DNA of 64,000 bases from Clarkia xantiana subsp. parviflora (lineage: Eukaryota > Streptophyta > Magnoliopsida > Myrtales > Onagraceae), in assembly GCA_036873135.1 (NCBI GenBank), contig JAPTYO010000017.1:9796001-9860000 (forward strand), written 5' to 3'. The notes below the pieces were generated by a model, which was not told where the DNA came from, ran no database searches, and was given only the letters and a program-made list of their open reading frames with translations. The position numbers were made by a program, and so were the translations under genes. This document shows, piece by piece, positions 51,851 to 62,452 of this stretch. Within the stretch, counting starts at the first letter, position 1. Each line of letters opens with the position of its first letter.

Positions 51851-52365
51851 CTATAAAACCAGGGCTGTTGCGCCATTTAGTCCGCATCAGCTCCAAATTC
51901 TCTCCCAAAAAACCTCTAAAAAATTTCTTAGATTGTCAGATTGTTGATATGGCGCTACCAGCAGATCCGTCACTTCTTTACAGCCAGGCGACTCATATAT
52001 CTTAGAATGTTACTTGGGACACGGTAATATTTATTGTTGTTACTATTAATGAATAAATTGTATTTAGACTTACATGCTGATAGGAATTTACATACCTGTT
52101 ACTGCCTATAGGTATAGACGTAGTTAACACTTAGAATTTTTATATATGCAGAATTAGTTTACGTTTAATTTTATAGATAGTTGTCCAAATAAAACTGTTA
52201 ATTTGAAATTTAATAGCCATTTAAATATTTTAACTTGTAGTTGCTTTCTTAGAATATTCTAATGTGAATTAGTTGTATATTTTAATTTGTAGTTAACACT
52301 TAGAATTTCTATATAGAATTAGTTTACGTTTAATTTTATAGATAGTTGTCCAAATACAATGAGTA

Positions 52366-54729
52366 CTACTCATCTTGGCCCCGAGTGTTACAGCTTCTTG
52401 CGTTGTGACCTTCTTGACGACATCTACTGCATCTACTCCGCTTGGGTTCTTTGGATGTGTCCATTTCATTGCGAATTCTCTTTTTCTTCCGTCCCCGAGG
52501 AACAATCAGCATCTGAGGATCAGCTACTACCAAAGGCCCTTCCCATGTTGTCCATTGCGACTGCCGACGCAGTGTTTGAAACGGCATACCATAAGTTTTG
52601 ATACATCTTTTGTTCTTGAACCATTTGGGAACAAAATTTTTAAGACGACGATTCGAATGACCGATGGCTGCAATGGCGTGACAACACGGGTAATGAAATA
52701 GTATCCATCTGCCGCAGTCACAGTCCCTATCAGTCATGTTGACCGTGTAGTTTTCATCATGTTCTGCAGCCGAAACATAGTACTTCACGCCCTGCTCAAA
52801 AGTTACAGTTCTGCAGAACCTCGCATCTTCCTTAGCCTTCTGTATCAACACTGTAATTTTCGGAGAATACGTTTTCTTTGCCAAAACAGCTTCCTCTGCA
52901 ATGTTCTTCCGGTCAACCCAATATTTGACCATCTTCGAGAACGTCTCAGTGACTAATGCGGTCACCGGTAACATGCGAGCATCTTTTAGGACCTTGTTGA
53001 AACACTCTGAATGATTTGTTGTCATTACACCATACCTTGAGTCGTCATCGAAGGCTAATGACCAAACAGCGAAGTCACCACAACGGTCTATGAAAGGTTT
53101 ATACTTCTGATCATCTGCAACCAACCACATATCAACCTCTTTCTGAAACCTCTCCCTGTTCACCTCATAAATCATGCTCGAGAATTTCTTTTTCAGCTGT
53201 TTATTCTTGAAATGAGTATTAAAGTTGCTCGCAAGATGTCGTGCACAAGACCTATGTGAGTGATTTGGCTCAGGATAAACCTCTGCTAGAGCACGCAATA
53301 TACCGATGTGACGGTCAGAAATGATGCAGACATGACGGTTCTTAGTGATATGCTCCTTTACATGGGACAAAAACCATGTCCACGTTGCAATGCTCTCCTT
53401 GTCACATAAACAGAATGCCAACGGGAAAACTTGATTGTCAGCATCGTATCCAACGGCAACCAACAATTTTCCTGTGTACTTTCCATACAGATGTGTGCCG
53501 TCGACGCTGATCAACGGTCGACAATGCCGAAACCCGTGAATTGAAGGAGCGTAAGCCCAGAAACATTTATCGAACGTCGCAGTTTCCCCAATAAAGGGGT
53601 TTTTGTACTGAAAATTGAATACGGATCCAGGATTGTAATGCGCCACAGCCAGTAAATGTTGTGGAAGTAGCCCGAATGAAGATACATGACTACCGAACAG
53701 TCGTTCGATGACTAAACATTTCGCGTACCACATCTTACGATAAGATGGATACTCTTTATACACGGAATCTTTAAGCTTATTCTGCAAATCTTTTATCGTC
53801 ACGCTGAGGTTATCTTTCACATGAGGGTAAATCTGTCGTTGAATCATCGAAGCGTCAAGGTTTCTGTGATGCACGATTGGCTCAATATTAACACATGTGT
53901 GTATAGGCCCAACTTTCCTAATCGTCCAATTACCGAACCACCCTGATGTTGCACGAAGATTCCACAAACAACTGTCATCCGCGCATTTAAACAGAATTTC
54001 AGTTTTGCTTGATCTTGGGGTCTTACATTGTCGGGAATTCGCGATGTGCCATTCTTTAACATACATCTGCAGTGCTTCCTTGTTAGGATATTCGTCTTCC
54101 TTCTGGAAATACTTTGCGGTGTTGTTTGACGACCTCGCAGCATGTATTTCCCAGTCGTCGCACTCTAGCCCTTGTTGCCATTCCCCCTCCACCCACTGTT
54201 CTGGGAACTCGTAGTCTCCCTCCGAATTTTCCCCCTCCGAATTTTCCCCCTCCGACCACTGATCTATGAACTCGTAGTCTCCCACCCGGTTCTCCCGGTT
54301 CACCAACTCTTCGAATGGCTCTGCTCCAGAGTCGGATGAATACCGCTCATCCCTCTCTACAACCTCCGGTAGGGTCGCATCACCTTCATCCGCATTAGCA
54401 TTGCTACATTCACCTTCATCCACATTAGCATTGCTGCTCTGCCCTTCACCACTGCCTCCACGTAACCTTAAAACGCTCATCTGATATGTGACCTCCAGTT
54501 CTGGTACGAGAACCAGTTCAATTTGCTCGATGCCTACCGACAAAATGGACTCCCAATAACTTTGAGAGCCGACTGTGTTCATTTCTCCATCGAACATCCA
54601 AAATAATTTAACATTTGGTGCTCGGCATCGGGTCATGCTCTTAGCTACAAATATGACATCATCAAGTGTAATGTCTCTATCACCATCGTATCGAAACCAC
54701 TCATCATCGTATCGAAACCAAAGGGTCAC
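52366..54729 (-). CDS. mudrA-like: MuDR-type (MULE) transposase
   Basis: A 787-codon frame without interruption. It catalyses excision and insertion of the element in the nucleus. Order: an N-terminal acidic region with SEGENSEGENSEGDYEF repeats (about 130-185); a MuDR DNA-binding-type region (about 200-270, CADDSCLWNLRATSG); MULE transposase domain with LISVDGTHLYG, ISDRHIGILRAL, the C2H motif SCARH and TTNHSECFN, giving the D, D, E residues; SWIM finger CDCGRWILFHYPCCH (about 690-705); C-terminal zinc knuckle CSRCRQEGHNARSC. The frame as given starts at GTG; the first ATG in frame is codon 32. The GTG lies shortly after a possible acceptor ATTATGTAG, so an upstream 5' exon is likely and the true start is not resolved. 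All catalytic positions I can judge are present. Confidence 0.9.
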   Translation of the reverse strand: MTLWFRYDDEWFRYDGDRDITLDDVIFVAKSMTRCRAPNVKLFWMFDGEMNTVGSQSYWESILSVGIEQIELVLVPELEVTYQMSVLRLRGGSGEGQSSNANVDEGECSNANADEGDATLPEVVERDERYSSDSGAEPFEELVNRENRVGDYEFIDQWSEGENSEGENSEGDYEFPEQWVEGEWQQGLECDDWEIHAARSSNNTAKYFQKEDEYPNKEALQMYVKEWHIANSRQCKTPRSSKTEILFKCADDSCLWNLRATSGWFGNWTIRKVGPIHTCVNIEPIVHHRNLDASMIQRQIYPHVKDNLSVTIKDLQNKLKDSVYKEYPSYRKMWYAKCLVIERLFGSHVSSFGLLPQHLLAVAHYNPGSVFNFQYKNPFIGETATFDKCFWAYAPSIHGFRHCRPLISVDGTHLYGKYTGKLLVAVGYDADNQVFPLAFCLCDKESIATWTWFLSHVKEHITKNRHVCIISDRHIGILRALAEVYPEPNHSHRSCARHLASNFNTHFKNKQLKKKFSSMIYEVNRERFQKEVDMWLVADDQKYKPFIDRCGDFAVWSLAFDDDSRYGVMTTNHSECFNKVLKDARMLPVTALVTETFSKMVKYWVDRKNIAEEAVLAKKTYSPKITVLIQKAKEDARFCRTVTFEQGVKYYVSAAEHDENYTVNMTDRDCDCGRWILFHYPCCHAIAAIGHSNRRLKNFVPKWFKNKRCIKTYGMPFQTLRRQSQWTTWEGPLVVADPQMLIVPRGRKKKRIRNEMDTSKEPKRSRCSRCRQEGHNARSCNTRGQDE

Positions 54730-55019
54730 AATATTTTCCTACATAATTATTATTACATAGTGTATTAGCACATCACTACATACATACTTACAATATATAC
54801 ATATTGGCAATACTAAATCTAAATCTTGTACCAGGCAATACTATTTTCTGTCATCATTGAAATAACTATGTATAACTAACTAAAATATGAACTGCAAATC
54901 AGATATATTACCTTAGTATAGATTGGTACAGCAATTGATGGACTGATTTTTCAACTCTTCAACAACAACAATAAAATATGCTGCCAAATGCGCCAAAAGG
55001 GAAAATTTCCGGGTTTAAT

Positions 55020-55312
55020 AGGCGACCAAAATGGAGCAACTGGAAGATGCGCCAAAAATGGCGCATCTGGCAGTTGCGCCGTAAATGGCGCATCTGGCAG
55101 TTGCGCCGTAAATGGCGCAACTGCCAGTTGCTCCATTTTTGTTAACGGCAAAAAAAGACCGTTAACATGTCCGGGAAAAATGGCGCATTTGCCAGATGCG
55201 CCCTAAATGGCGCATCTGGGAGATGATCCATTGGTTATTTTGAGTTTTGGACGAAAATTTCCCTTGTTTTGGTGTTTGAGTTTCAAATACTGGTTATTTG
55301 GGTGATTTTTCC
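55020..55312. repeat. MULE right terminal inverted repeat and hairpin array
   Basis: Mirror of the left terminus; alternating GGCGCATCTGGCAGTTGCGCC-like words and a GTTAACGG...CCGTTAAC stem-loop precede the terminal repeat. Confidence 0.9.
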
Positions 55313-55321
55313 CAGTTTAGC

Positions 55322-58300
55322 TATGTAATTGGAGGATCTTTGTAACTTTCATGCTAAACTGCAAATCTAGACATGTAGTTGTCTGAATCTTGTAGTAAAT
55401 ATCAACTTTCAATATCATCATCATTTTTTATTACATAATCTGGAAATTTTGCTATTGCAAATTTGTGATAATTAATGCACATGCGACCATATTGTAGATG
55501 CATCTTTCAAAATAATATATCGGTCCACATGGCAGGTGAACGGGCCCATATTCACCTTTTATTATTTCCATAAATAATTGAATTTTATTCCGAACTTAGT
55601 TGATGATGATCACATAATGAATTTTCCTTTGAGAGCAATTAACATAATGATTTATGGAGAATCTTCAGGTTCTTCCAAATAATGTACTGCGCATCTTAAG
55701 TGATCCGGAATGGTCTGTAACCGGTCACGCCAAATATCATATTATATAGGTAAAACTTTGGATTTACCTCTATATGAATCAGTAAACTTCTGGTTTACCG
55801 AATATATAATCAATCATGCCAATATTGGCGGTAAACTTCTGGTTTACCTGAATTTTTTTCATTATCTGCAAGAGACATATTTCTTCTAGGATCTTCATGA
55901 TCATTTATTCAAGATTCATGATCTCTTAGGATCTTCATGATCCTTTATTTATAATATTTAATGATATACATGATTCATTCTTATACAAGACGATCTTTAA
56001 TTCACAAATACAATGTTTCATATCCTATTTTTTCATACGTTTTAGGATCTTCCGGATCCTAAAATTATCAATTTTTGAGCTTTTGAATAACTCATGATCT
56101 TCTGGATCATTTTATAATAAAATGCAATAAACGTAATAACATATGTATATAATAAATAAAATGCAGTGCAAGAAATAAAAAGTAACTGTAAATGCAGTGC
56201 AAGAAATATAAATATAAATATAACTGTAAATGCAGAATTTGTAAATGCGGAATTTAAAAATAAATATGAATATTCGTAATATTGATATTAAGGAACGTAA
56301 TATCGGATTTTCATGATACGATATTCATAAAGAATGCAATTTTATTGATCGTACTATTAACGAATAATATATGTAATCTTTTATATGAGGCCAAACTTGC
56401 CTAGTATCATTGCGCTTCATAAAGTCATCAAATTCTGCGCTGCATATATCATCAATTTTATGACAGCGTCATCGCGCTTCTCAAAATTATTTCAAATCAA
56501 TTGGACTTTGCATTATACTCGTGCATTCTTTATTTGTGAGATGCATCATCGTTCTTTATCGATATGATGATGATTCTAACTATTAATTATTTCATCTCAA
56601 CCATTGTATCTATAACAAAATTGTAATCATCAGATTCATAAACTGTAACATTCACTTCAGGGAGTGAACTAAATTATAATTGAAATCATTAATCGTACAA
56701 TGTGATACTCACTTCATGGAGTAGAGAGGATATCATAACTACAATCACAAACTACAACACTCACTTCAGGGAGTGTGGTATATCCTCATTATAATAAATA
56801 TTGCAACACTCACTTCAGGGAGCGAGCATATCTAGTGGGCGATGCAACACTCTTTGTATCTTTATATATTTCAGCATCGAGCACTCATGTGCTTAGCCAC
56901 ACTATTTATTTTTCTTGTGATAAATCATATACCATATACTCGCTTTAGGGTGTGGAGTCATATCAATACAAATATAACTTCATATACGAACAAATATTTA
57001 ACACATAGAGTTGATCTCCACATATAAAAATAACTAACTGATATTTACCGTGATGTTGTCATGTACCCTAAAATCGTTTCACGCATGATCCGACATAGAT
57101 TAATTCCAATAAATCTAGCATCTATCAAATAATAACAGTATTAGGAACAGAATATCAAATAGTAATAATAAAAACTTAAGATTTGAGACGATTAATATAA
57201 ATTAATGTAAGAAAAATCTCCATTTTCAATTTTTTTTCGATATTGTTCTCTTTCGGTGTTGTTCTCGTCTTTAATCTCAAAGACCCCCTTCCATCTTCTT
57301 TGAATTTATTTACGTTCAACCTAAAATCGTTTCACGCATGATCCGACATAGATTGATTCCAATAAATCTAGCATCTATCAAATAACAACAGTATTAGGAA
57401 CAGAATATCAAATATTAATAATAAAAACTTAAGATTTGAGACGATTAATATAAATTAATGTAAGAAAAATCTCCCTTTTCAATTTTTTTTCGATATTGTT
57501 CTCTTTCGGTGTTGTTCTCGTCTTTAATCTCAAAGACCCCCTTCCATCTTCTTTGAATTTATTTCCGTTCAACCTAGCTCGAACTCGAAGTGATCGTTAG
57601 GGGATTTTTGTTTTCGCCATCGTCTTCTCTCACTTTGGATCGTCTGCTTCGAATGTCCGACGATTTAAGATCGAGCAATTTCGTGCTGAATCATATAATT
57701 ATATTTTGTTAGCGTAACCACGATGTTCAACGTCATCATTCCTCTTTGCATTCTTTTTTTTTTTTTTTAGGATTCTTATTATCCTTATTTGTAGCTCAAT
57801 ATCTTTAAGGATTTTTTTTTCATATCTCAAAATCTCTTAGAGAGGTAATCGTATTCGTCTTCCGTTCTAGCCATGATCTGTGATGGTGAAGTGGATCTGT
57901 GTGGAGCAGTCCCGGACATCTAGATCGGTGTGATGTTCATCCTCTCTCGGGGAAACCAATCAATTAATTAAGTCAACTTCCTCCACATAATTCGACATTT
58001 TTACACATGATAATAATAATGATTAGAATATAGAATAATCAATTGATTAACAGTTAATTTAACAATCTGAATTAAAATAAAATCTCCCCTTTGATTTATG
58101 ACACTTCAGAGCTGACAGCCTTGCCTTCTAGTTAATTTGGGGTTTGTACTCCAAGTTGTAAAAATCAAGTCCACGAGATTTAATATATTGCTGTATGTAA
58201 TAACAAATATTGGTTAGAAATAAAATATTTAACAATCAGTTTGAATCAATCAAAATAGATTAGTATGATAATAATTTATATAAAAAAAAGTGGTGTGTTT

Positions 58301-58480
58301 GAGTCCCTTCGCATGTCAAGCAAGCTCCTTCTCAGCAATACAACTTTTGACCACGAAGTTTTTACGATCCTGTGAATCTTCATCATCGTTAATCCTCTTG
58401 TAGGCGTTTTGGGTATTTGGGAATTGGACTTGGGCGTTGGTGACCGGATACAAGATCTTTAGAAAAATAATTACGAGATA
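55322..58480. other. Interior of element F, right part
   Basis: Non-coding, A+T-rich. It contains repeats of the CACTCACTTCAGGGAGTG type (56640-56830) and a 253-bp tandem duplication (57067-57319 and 57320-57572), then the untranslated leader before the primer-binding site. No gag frame was found. Confidence 0.55.
57067..57572. repeat. 253-bp tandem duplication
   Basis: Two adjacent copies beginning CCTAAAATCGTTTCACGCAT at 57067 and 57320, differing at only a handful of positions. Confidence 0.9.
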
Positions 58481-58494
58481 TCGTGCTAATAACG
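58481..58494 (-). other. Primer-binding site of element F (half-tRNA-Ile type)
   Basis: TCGTGCTAATAACG on the + strand, directly next to the LTR. As recalled, it is identical over 14 nt to the anticodon arm of plant tRNA-Ile(AAU). Confidence 0.6.
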
Positions 58495-58678
58495 TGTTAC
58501 AAAAGTAGAGAGGTAATAGAAGAGAGAACTTGAGGATGTCTTATTATCACACATAAGGAGCCCTTATATAGAGATTACATATACTTGTGGAGGAAGTAAA
58601 TTTAATACTAGGAAAGTCTAAACAAGAAAGATGGTATATACACGTAATATTGAACATCCACTAAATATATTCATAACA
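58495..58678 (-). repeat. 5' LTR of element F
   Basis: 184 bp, flanked by the primer-binding site on its left and TSD ATAAT on its right. Confidence 0.85.
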
Positions 58679-58700
58679 ATAATATATTTATAACAATACT

Positions 58701-59029
58701 TAAATTTACTAATATTGCGTTTTTTAGAAGTGTTGCTCGCTATATCTATGTTTCGGGCCCAGTGAAGTACGAAGGCCCAGATATTTCGGGAACTTTCATT
58801 TTATTTATTTATTTATAAAATAAAATATTCGGAATCGGAGAATTGAGAATCAAATCGACTTTCCCCTCCGTCGTCGTCTGTCTGTGAATGTGATTTCTTT
58901 TCCTGCAAGCCTGCCTGCCTGCAAGAAGTTAATCATCTCAACCAACAACGCATTCATCCATTCATTCCGCAAAGAAGGGAGTTGCAGTTCCGATTTTGTA
59001 TACAGTTAGCTGTTTGGTTAAGAGAGACC
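58701..59029 (+). promoter_or_regulatory. Promoter and 5' leader of the UFD1-type gene
   Basis: Only 329 bp separate the element E target site from the start codon. Two GGCCCA motifs (58756-58761 and 58774-58779), which read TGGGCC on the other strand, are site II elements typical of plant housekeeping promoters. A CCTGCCTGCCTGC repeat lies in the presumed leader near 58910. Confidence 0.5.
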
Positions 59030-61596
59030 ATGGATTACGAACTTAGGAGAGCCAGGGAGAAGCTTGAGAGAGAGCAGAAGGAGCGGAAGGAGAGGGCCAA
59101 GGCTAGGTTGGATAGGGATAGGAAAGCTAAGGAAGAATCCAGGAAGCAGAGGGAGGCCATTGAAGCCGTCCAGAGATCTCGACGACTTGATGCCATTGTA
59201 GCACAGGAAAAGGTATGCTGCTGCATTTATTCTGCCCATTACGCCTAATCCTGTTAGGTTTCAGAAACATTGGCTTTCTTTTGGTATGTGATCCCATCTC
59301 TGGCCCTAAGATATATAACCTCTTTCTTAGAAATCGTGATTAATAGGATGCTTTGGCGGTTGGTTTTATTCATAAATTTAGTATTCGATTGAATTCTACC
59401 TTCAGAATGCGCTACCTGAATGCAGAACCTTGTTCTGCTATTCCTGGATGACCTTTTTACGGTCGTTTAAGTTGTGTTGTTGCTGCTAGCCTGCTGTTCG
59501 TCCAAGATATAGTCAAAATTATGGATTCACTTTCTTGAGGCATGGATAATGAATGTACTAATATGAAGCCGTTGGGAGTAATTTATAACCTAATCCATTA
59601 ATCTGAGGGAAATATGTATTGAATAATTGTTGATCCTTGTCTTGTGTAGTATCTTCCAAATCAGTACATAGAAACTATATGATTTTTTAGTTTTTGTCAC
59701 TGGGTTTTTTTCGTAGTTCCTATTAAAATTGTTTTCTCTCCGATTGCCTGCTTTTCATGCCCATTTGGTAGTTTGATAGTTTTAGTTGACATGAATCTCA
59801 CTCTAATGTTCAGGCTGAACAGCAAATGCAAGAAAGCTTACTCACTGGGAAAGGAGTTGCCTTTTATCGTATATTGGAAGCTGTACCATATCATGGTTCC
59901 GGGGATAAAATCAAATTGCCTCCTTCTAGCTTCACTGAATTGTCTGATCAAGGTGCTTTTGATAAGGGACCGATGTATTTTAAGCTGTCAGTGGTTCAAC
60001 AGGATGGTCCCTCAGATATGGAAGACGCTGATAGAGAGCAGAAAAAGACGACTCATTCAGGTGTCTTAGAGTTTACCGCAGATGAAGGATCCGTTGCTCT
60101 GCCTCCTCATGTGTGGAATAATCTATTTGGGGAACATTATCAGACTAGTGCAATGACTTCTCTAGTCGAGGTTCGTTATGTAGGGCTTCCGAAAGGAACT
60201 TACGCCAAACTTCAACCCAGTGCAAGGGGCTTTTCTGATTTGCCTAACCATAAGGCTATTCTTGAAACAAGCCTTCGTCAACATGCTACTCTCTCCCAAG
60301 GAGATTCTTTATCAGTAAATTATGGGGACTTAAGGTATAAGCTAATGGTACTTGAGTTAAAGCCTTCTTCCAGTATATCGGTTTTGGAAACTGATATAGA
60401 GGTTGATATAATTGGTTCTGATGCGGCTTCAGAGAGGACAGATCAGCATGTCCTCATTCCCCTCAAATTGGGTGATTCAGAATCAGGAAGTGTTGAGGAA
60501 GGAAAATATGTTTACTACAAATTTTCTATTGGTGGTGACATTTGGGAGAAAATTGCTGGTGGAGATGCCAGGGTAGAGGTTAAGATAGAAGCAGAGAATG
60601 ATCGAGGAGACACTGATCTTTACTTGTCCAAGCATCCCCTTATCTTCCCTAACAGACACCAACACGGATGGTCTTCCCATGATATTGGTTCAAAGACTCT
60701 GATCCTTTCCTCCAAGGACAAGGGCATAGGAGAAGGCACATACAGTATTGGTGTCTATGGTTTCAAAGGGACAACGAAATATCAGGTCACAGTGACTGTT
60801 CGAGACGTCAAGAGGACAGTAACAGTCGGAGAACAAGCTCCATCTTCAACACCTATGGAGATGGACACAGTGGAATGTAGAAACTGTAAGCGCTTTATAC
60901 CCGGTAGGACTATTGGTTTGCATGAAGCATACTGCAGCAGACACAATGTTGTTTGTCAGTACAATGGTTGTGGCATTGTCCTCAGGGTTGAGGAAGCCAA
61001 AAACCATGTCCATTGTGAAAAATGTGGGGAAGCCTTTCAGCAAGGAGAGATGGAGAAACACATGAAAGTATTTCATGAACCTCTCAGCTGTCCTTGTGGT
61101 GTCATCCTTGAGAAGGCTCAAATGGTAAGTGATGTGACTGGATTCCCTTGCCATTATTCTGCTATATTACATTGTGCCTTTTTTCTTTTCCATAATGCCA
61201 CTATATTTGTATCTTGAAAGCATGACTGGATGTTGGAAGCGAATTGCAAATGCTCTTTGATGATTTGTGTGAAGATTTTTAGTATTCATTGACATCAAAT
61301 TCGATCTTCACTTTGCAATGTTACCTGTGTTTTTTGTTTAGTAAAATTGGGTGTGTTTTGGCTGGCAGGTGGAGCACCAAGCATCTGCTTGTCGCTTGCG
61401 TCTAATAACATGCCGTTTCTGTGGAGACATGGTACATGCTGGTGATTCTGCAGTGGATATTCGAGACAAAATAAGGGGGCTAACAGAGCATGAGAGCCAA
61501 TGCGGGTCAAGGACTGCGCCGTGTGATTCATGTGGACGATCCGTCATGTTGAAGGAAATGGACATCCATCAAATTGCTGTTCACCAAAGGAACTAG
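59030..61596 (+). CDS. UFD1-family protein with C-terminal zinc fingers (PRLI-interacting factor K type)
   Basis: Plant member of the ubiquitin fusion degradation 1 family, which links ubiquitinated substrates to the CDC48/p97 machinery. Exons are 59030-59212, 59814-61124 and 61369-61596, all phase 0 with GT-AG borders; 573 aa, close to the Arabidopsis homologue (about 560). Residues 1-61 are a highly charged helix (KLEREQKERKERAKARLDRD), about 66-250 the UFD1 double-barrel domain (LEFTADEGSVALPPHVWNNL; VRYVGLPKGTYAKLQP; TLSQGDSLSVNYGDLRYKL), about 270-400 a beta-rich middle part, and about 412-573 paired Cys/His fingers (CRNCKRFIPGRTIGLHEAYC; CEKCGEAFQQGEMEKH; CRFCGDMVH; CDSCGRSV). No lesion was seen. 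The start fits TCATACACC-free context GAGACCATGG, a good plant Kozak site. Confidence 0.95.
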
Positions 61597-62444
61597 TGAA
61601 GAAGATGTTATTGATTTGTGTAGCGACACGAGCATATGCATTATTGTTGTAAAATATATTGTAAAGTTTGGTATCGAATGAACTATTGCTATGTGGTAGG
61701 ACATACATATAAGCTGTCTTTGCTTTTCTGATTGTGATGATGATCTATTGGATTTGTATGTTAATGATGGAAATGGCCATGGTCATCTTTACTTTCGGTG
61801 AGGACAGAAGCTTCTGTTTTTCTAAATGGCTCTCAAACTGAAAAAGTTTATTATTGGGAGTGAAAAATAGTAGAGCAGCATTGCCCATATCTAAGGCCCG
61901 AACCCAGACTAGGTTTTTGTTTTGAAGGGCTCGAGTACAACTAGGATAGTCGCCTGTAGGGCTCGCAATTTAAGCACGGTACCAAAGGGCCGACATGAAC
62001 ATGCCAAAAAAAATTGTGTTTAGGTTAAGGGCTGCAGAACCTATATATAGTCCGAGGTTTGCCCAATATTGAAATCGTGTTAAAATGGACAGTTCCAGGT
62101 TTTATTTTTGTTGAAATTTGGTGTTTCGGTGTGACTACTTTAGAGAAGTCAATCCCGATGAAACCGACTGTCAAATTCGAGCTCCAATGCACACTTCTTT
62201 CTCGTCACCTTGTCGGGACCGTTAACTAAGAAGTTGACCACACCCGCGCAAGTAAATACCGCTCTGTTGTCGCTGAAAAATTGCTCCACACCACTCTGCT
62301 GAAAACATTTTCTTTGGATGTTTAAGTTTTAGGGAAATTTTTCGATTTTTTTAAAAAGTGATTGAAGGGTTGATGAAAATGATTGAATGAAGAAGAAAAG
62401 ACGCGCGGAGACACCAAATTTCAACAAAACTGAAACTTGTAGAA
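61597..62444. other. 3' flank of the UFD1-type gene
   Basis: 3' UTR and intergenic sequence of about 850 bp. I see no gene, tRNA or clear TE in it. Confidence 0.5.
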
Positions 62445-62452
62445 GTTTAGGC

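Larger units (their letters stand above)
51544..55312 (-). mobile_element. MULE (Mutator-like) DNA transposon, apparently intact
   Basis: 3769 bp with a perfect 9-bp TSD CAGTTTAGC (51535-51543, 55313-55321), the Mutator hallmark. The terminal inverted repeats are about 140 bp, starting GGAAAAATCACCCAAATAAC at both ends with few mismatches. Subterminal regions carry many inverted copies of GGCGCATCTGGCAGATGCGCC and stem-loops such as GGGTTAACGGTC...GACCGTTAACCC. A single long transposase frame is read on the minus strand. Confidence 0.95.
48995..58678 (-). mobile_element. Copia-type LTR element F, nested in the LTR of E
   Basis: LTRs are 48995-49178 and 58495-58678 (184 bp each, 4 differences). 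The perfect TSD is ATAAT (48990-48994, 58679-58683). The primer-binding site TCGTGCTAATAACG is at 58481-58494, and the polypurine tract in reverse lies just after 49178. The interior is homologous to E but longer, and has no gag or pol frame apart from the inserted MULE. The minus strand at 49410-49171 reads LNQGFIPLGFPGKVFNE, a non-catalytic 3' block I have seen downstream of copia pol genes. F is non-autonomous. Confidence 0.85.
45482..58695 (-). mobile_element. Copia-type LTR element E, non-autonomous, with element F inside its LTR
   Basis: LTRs are 45482-45666 and 48822-48994 plus 58684-58695 (185 bp each once F is removed; 7 differences). The perfect TSD is ATACT (45477-45481, 58696-58700). 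The polypurine tract CCAAGGGGGAG (minus strand) abuts the left LTR, and the primer-binding site abuts the right LTR at 48808-48821, fixing the minus orientation. The 3.1-kb interior (45667-48807) has no gag or pol frame. It includes GATCTTCAGGATCC-like repeats (47000-47300) and a block of CACTCGCTTCAGGGAGTGG hairpin-type repeats (47930-48150). Confidence 0.85.

Noticed and set aside
53844..54214. Frames of about 100 codons overlapping the MULE transposase in other phases
   Set aside because: Shadows of the 787-codon frame.
61295..61565. Minus-strand frames opposite the last UFD1-gene exon
   Set aside because: Shadows of the zinc-finger exon.
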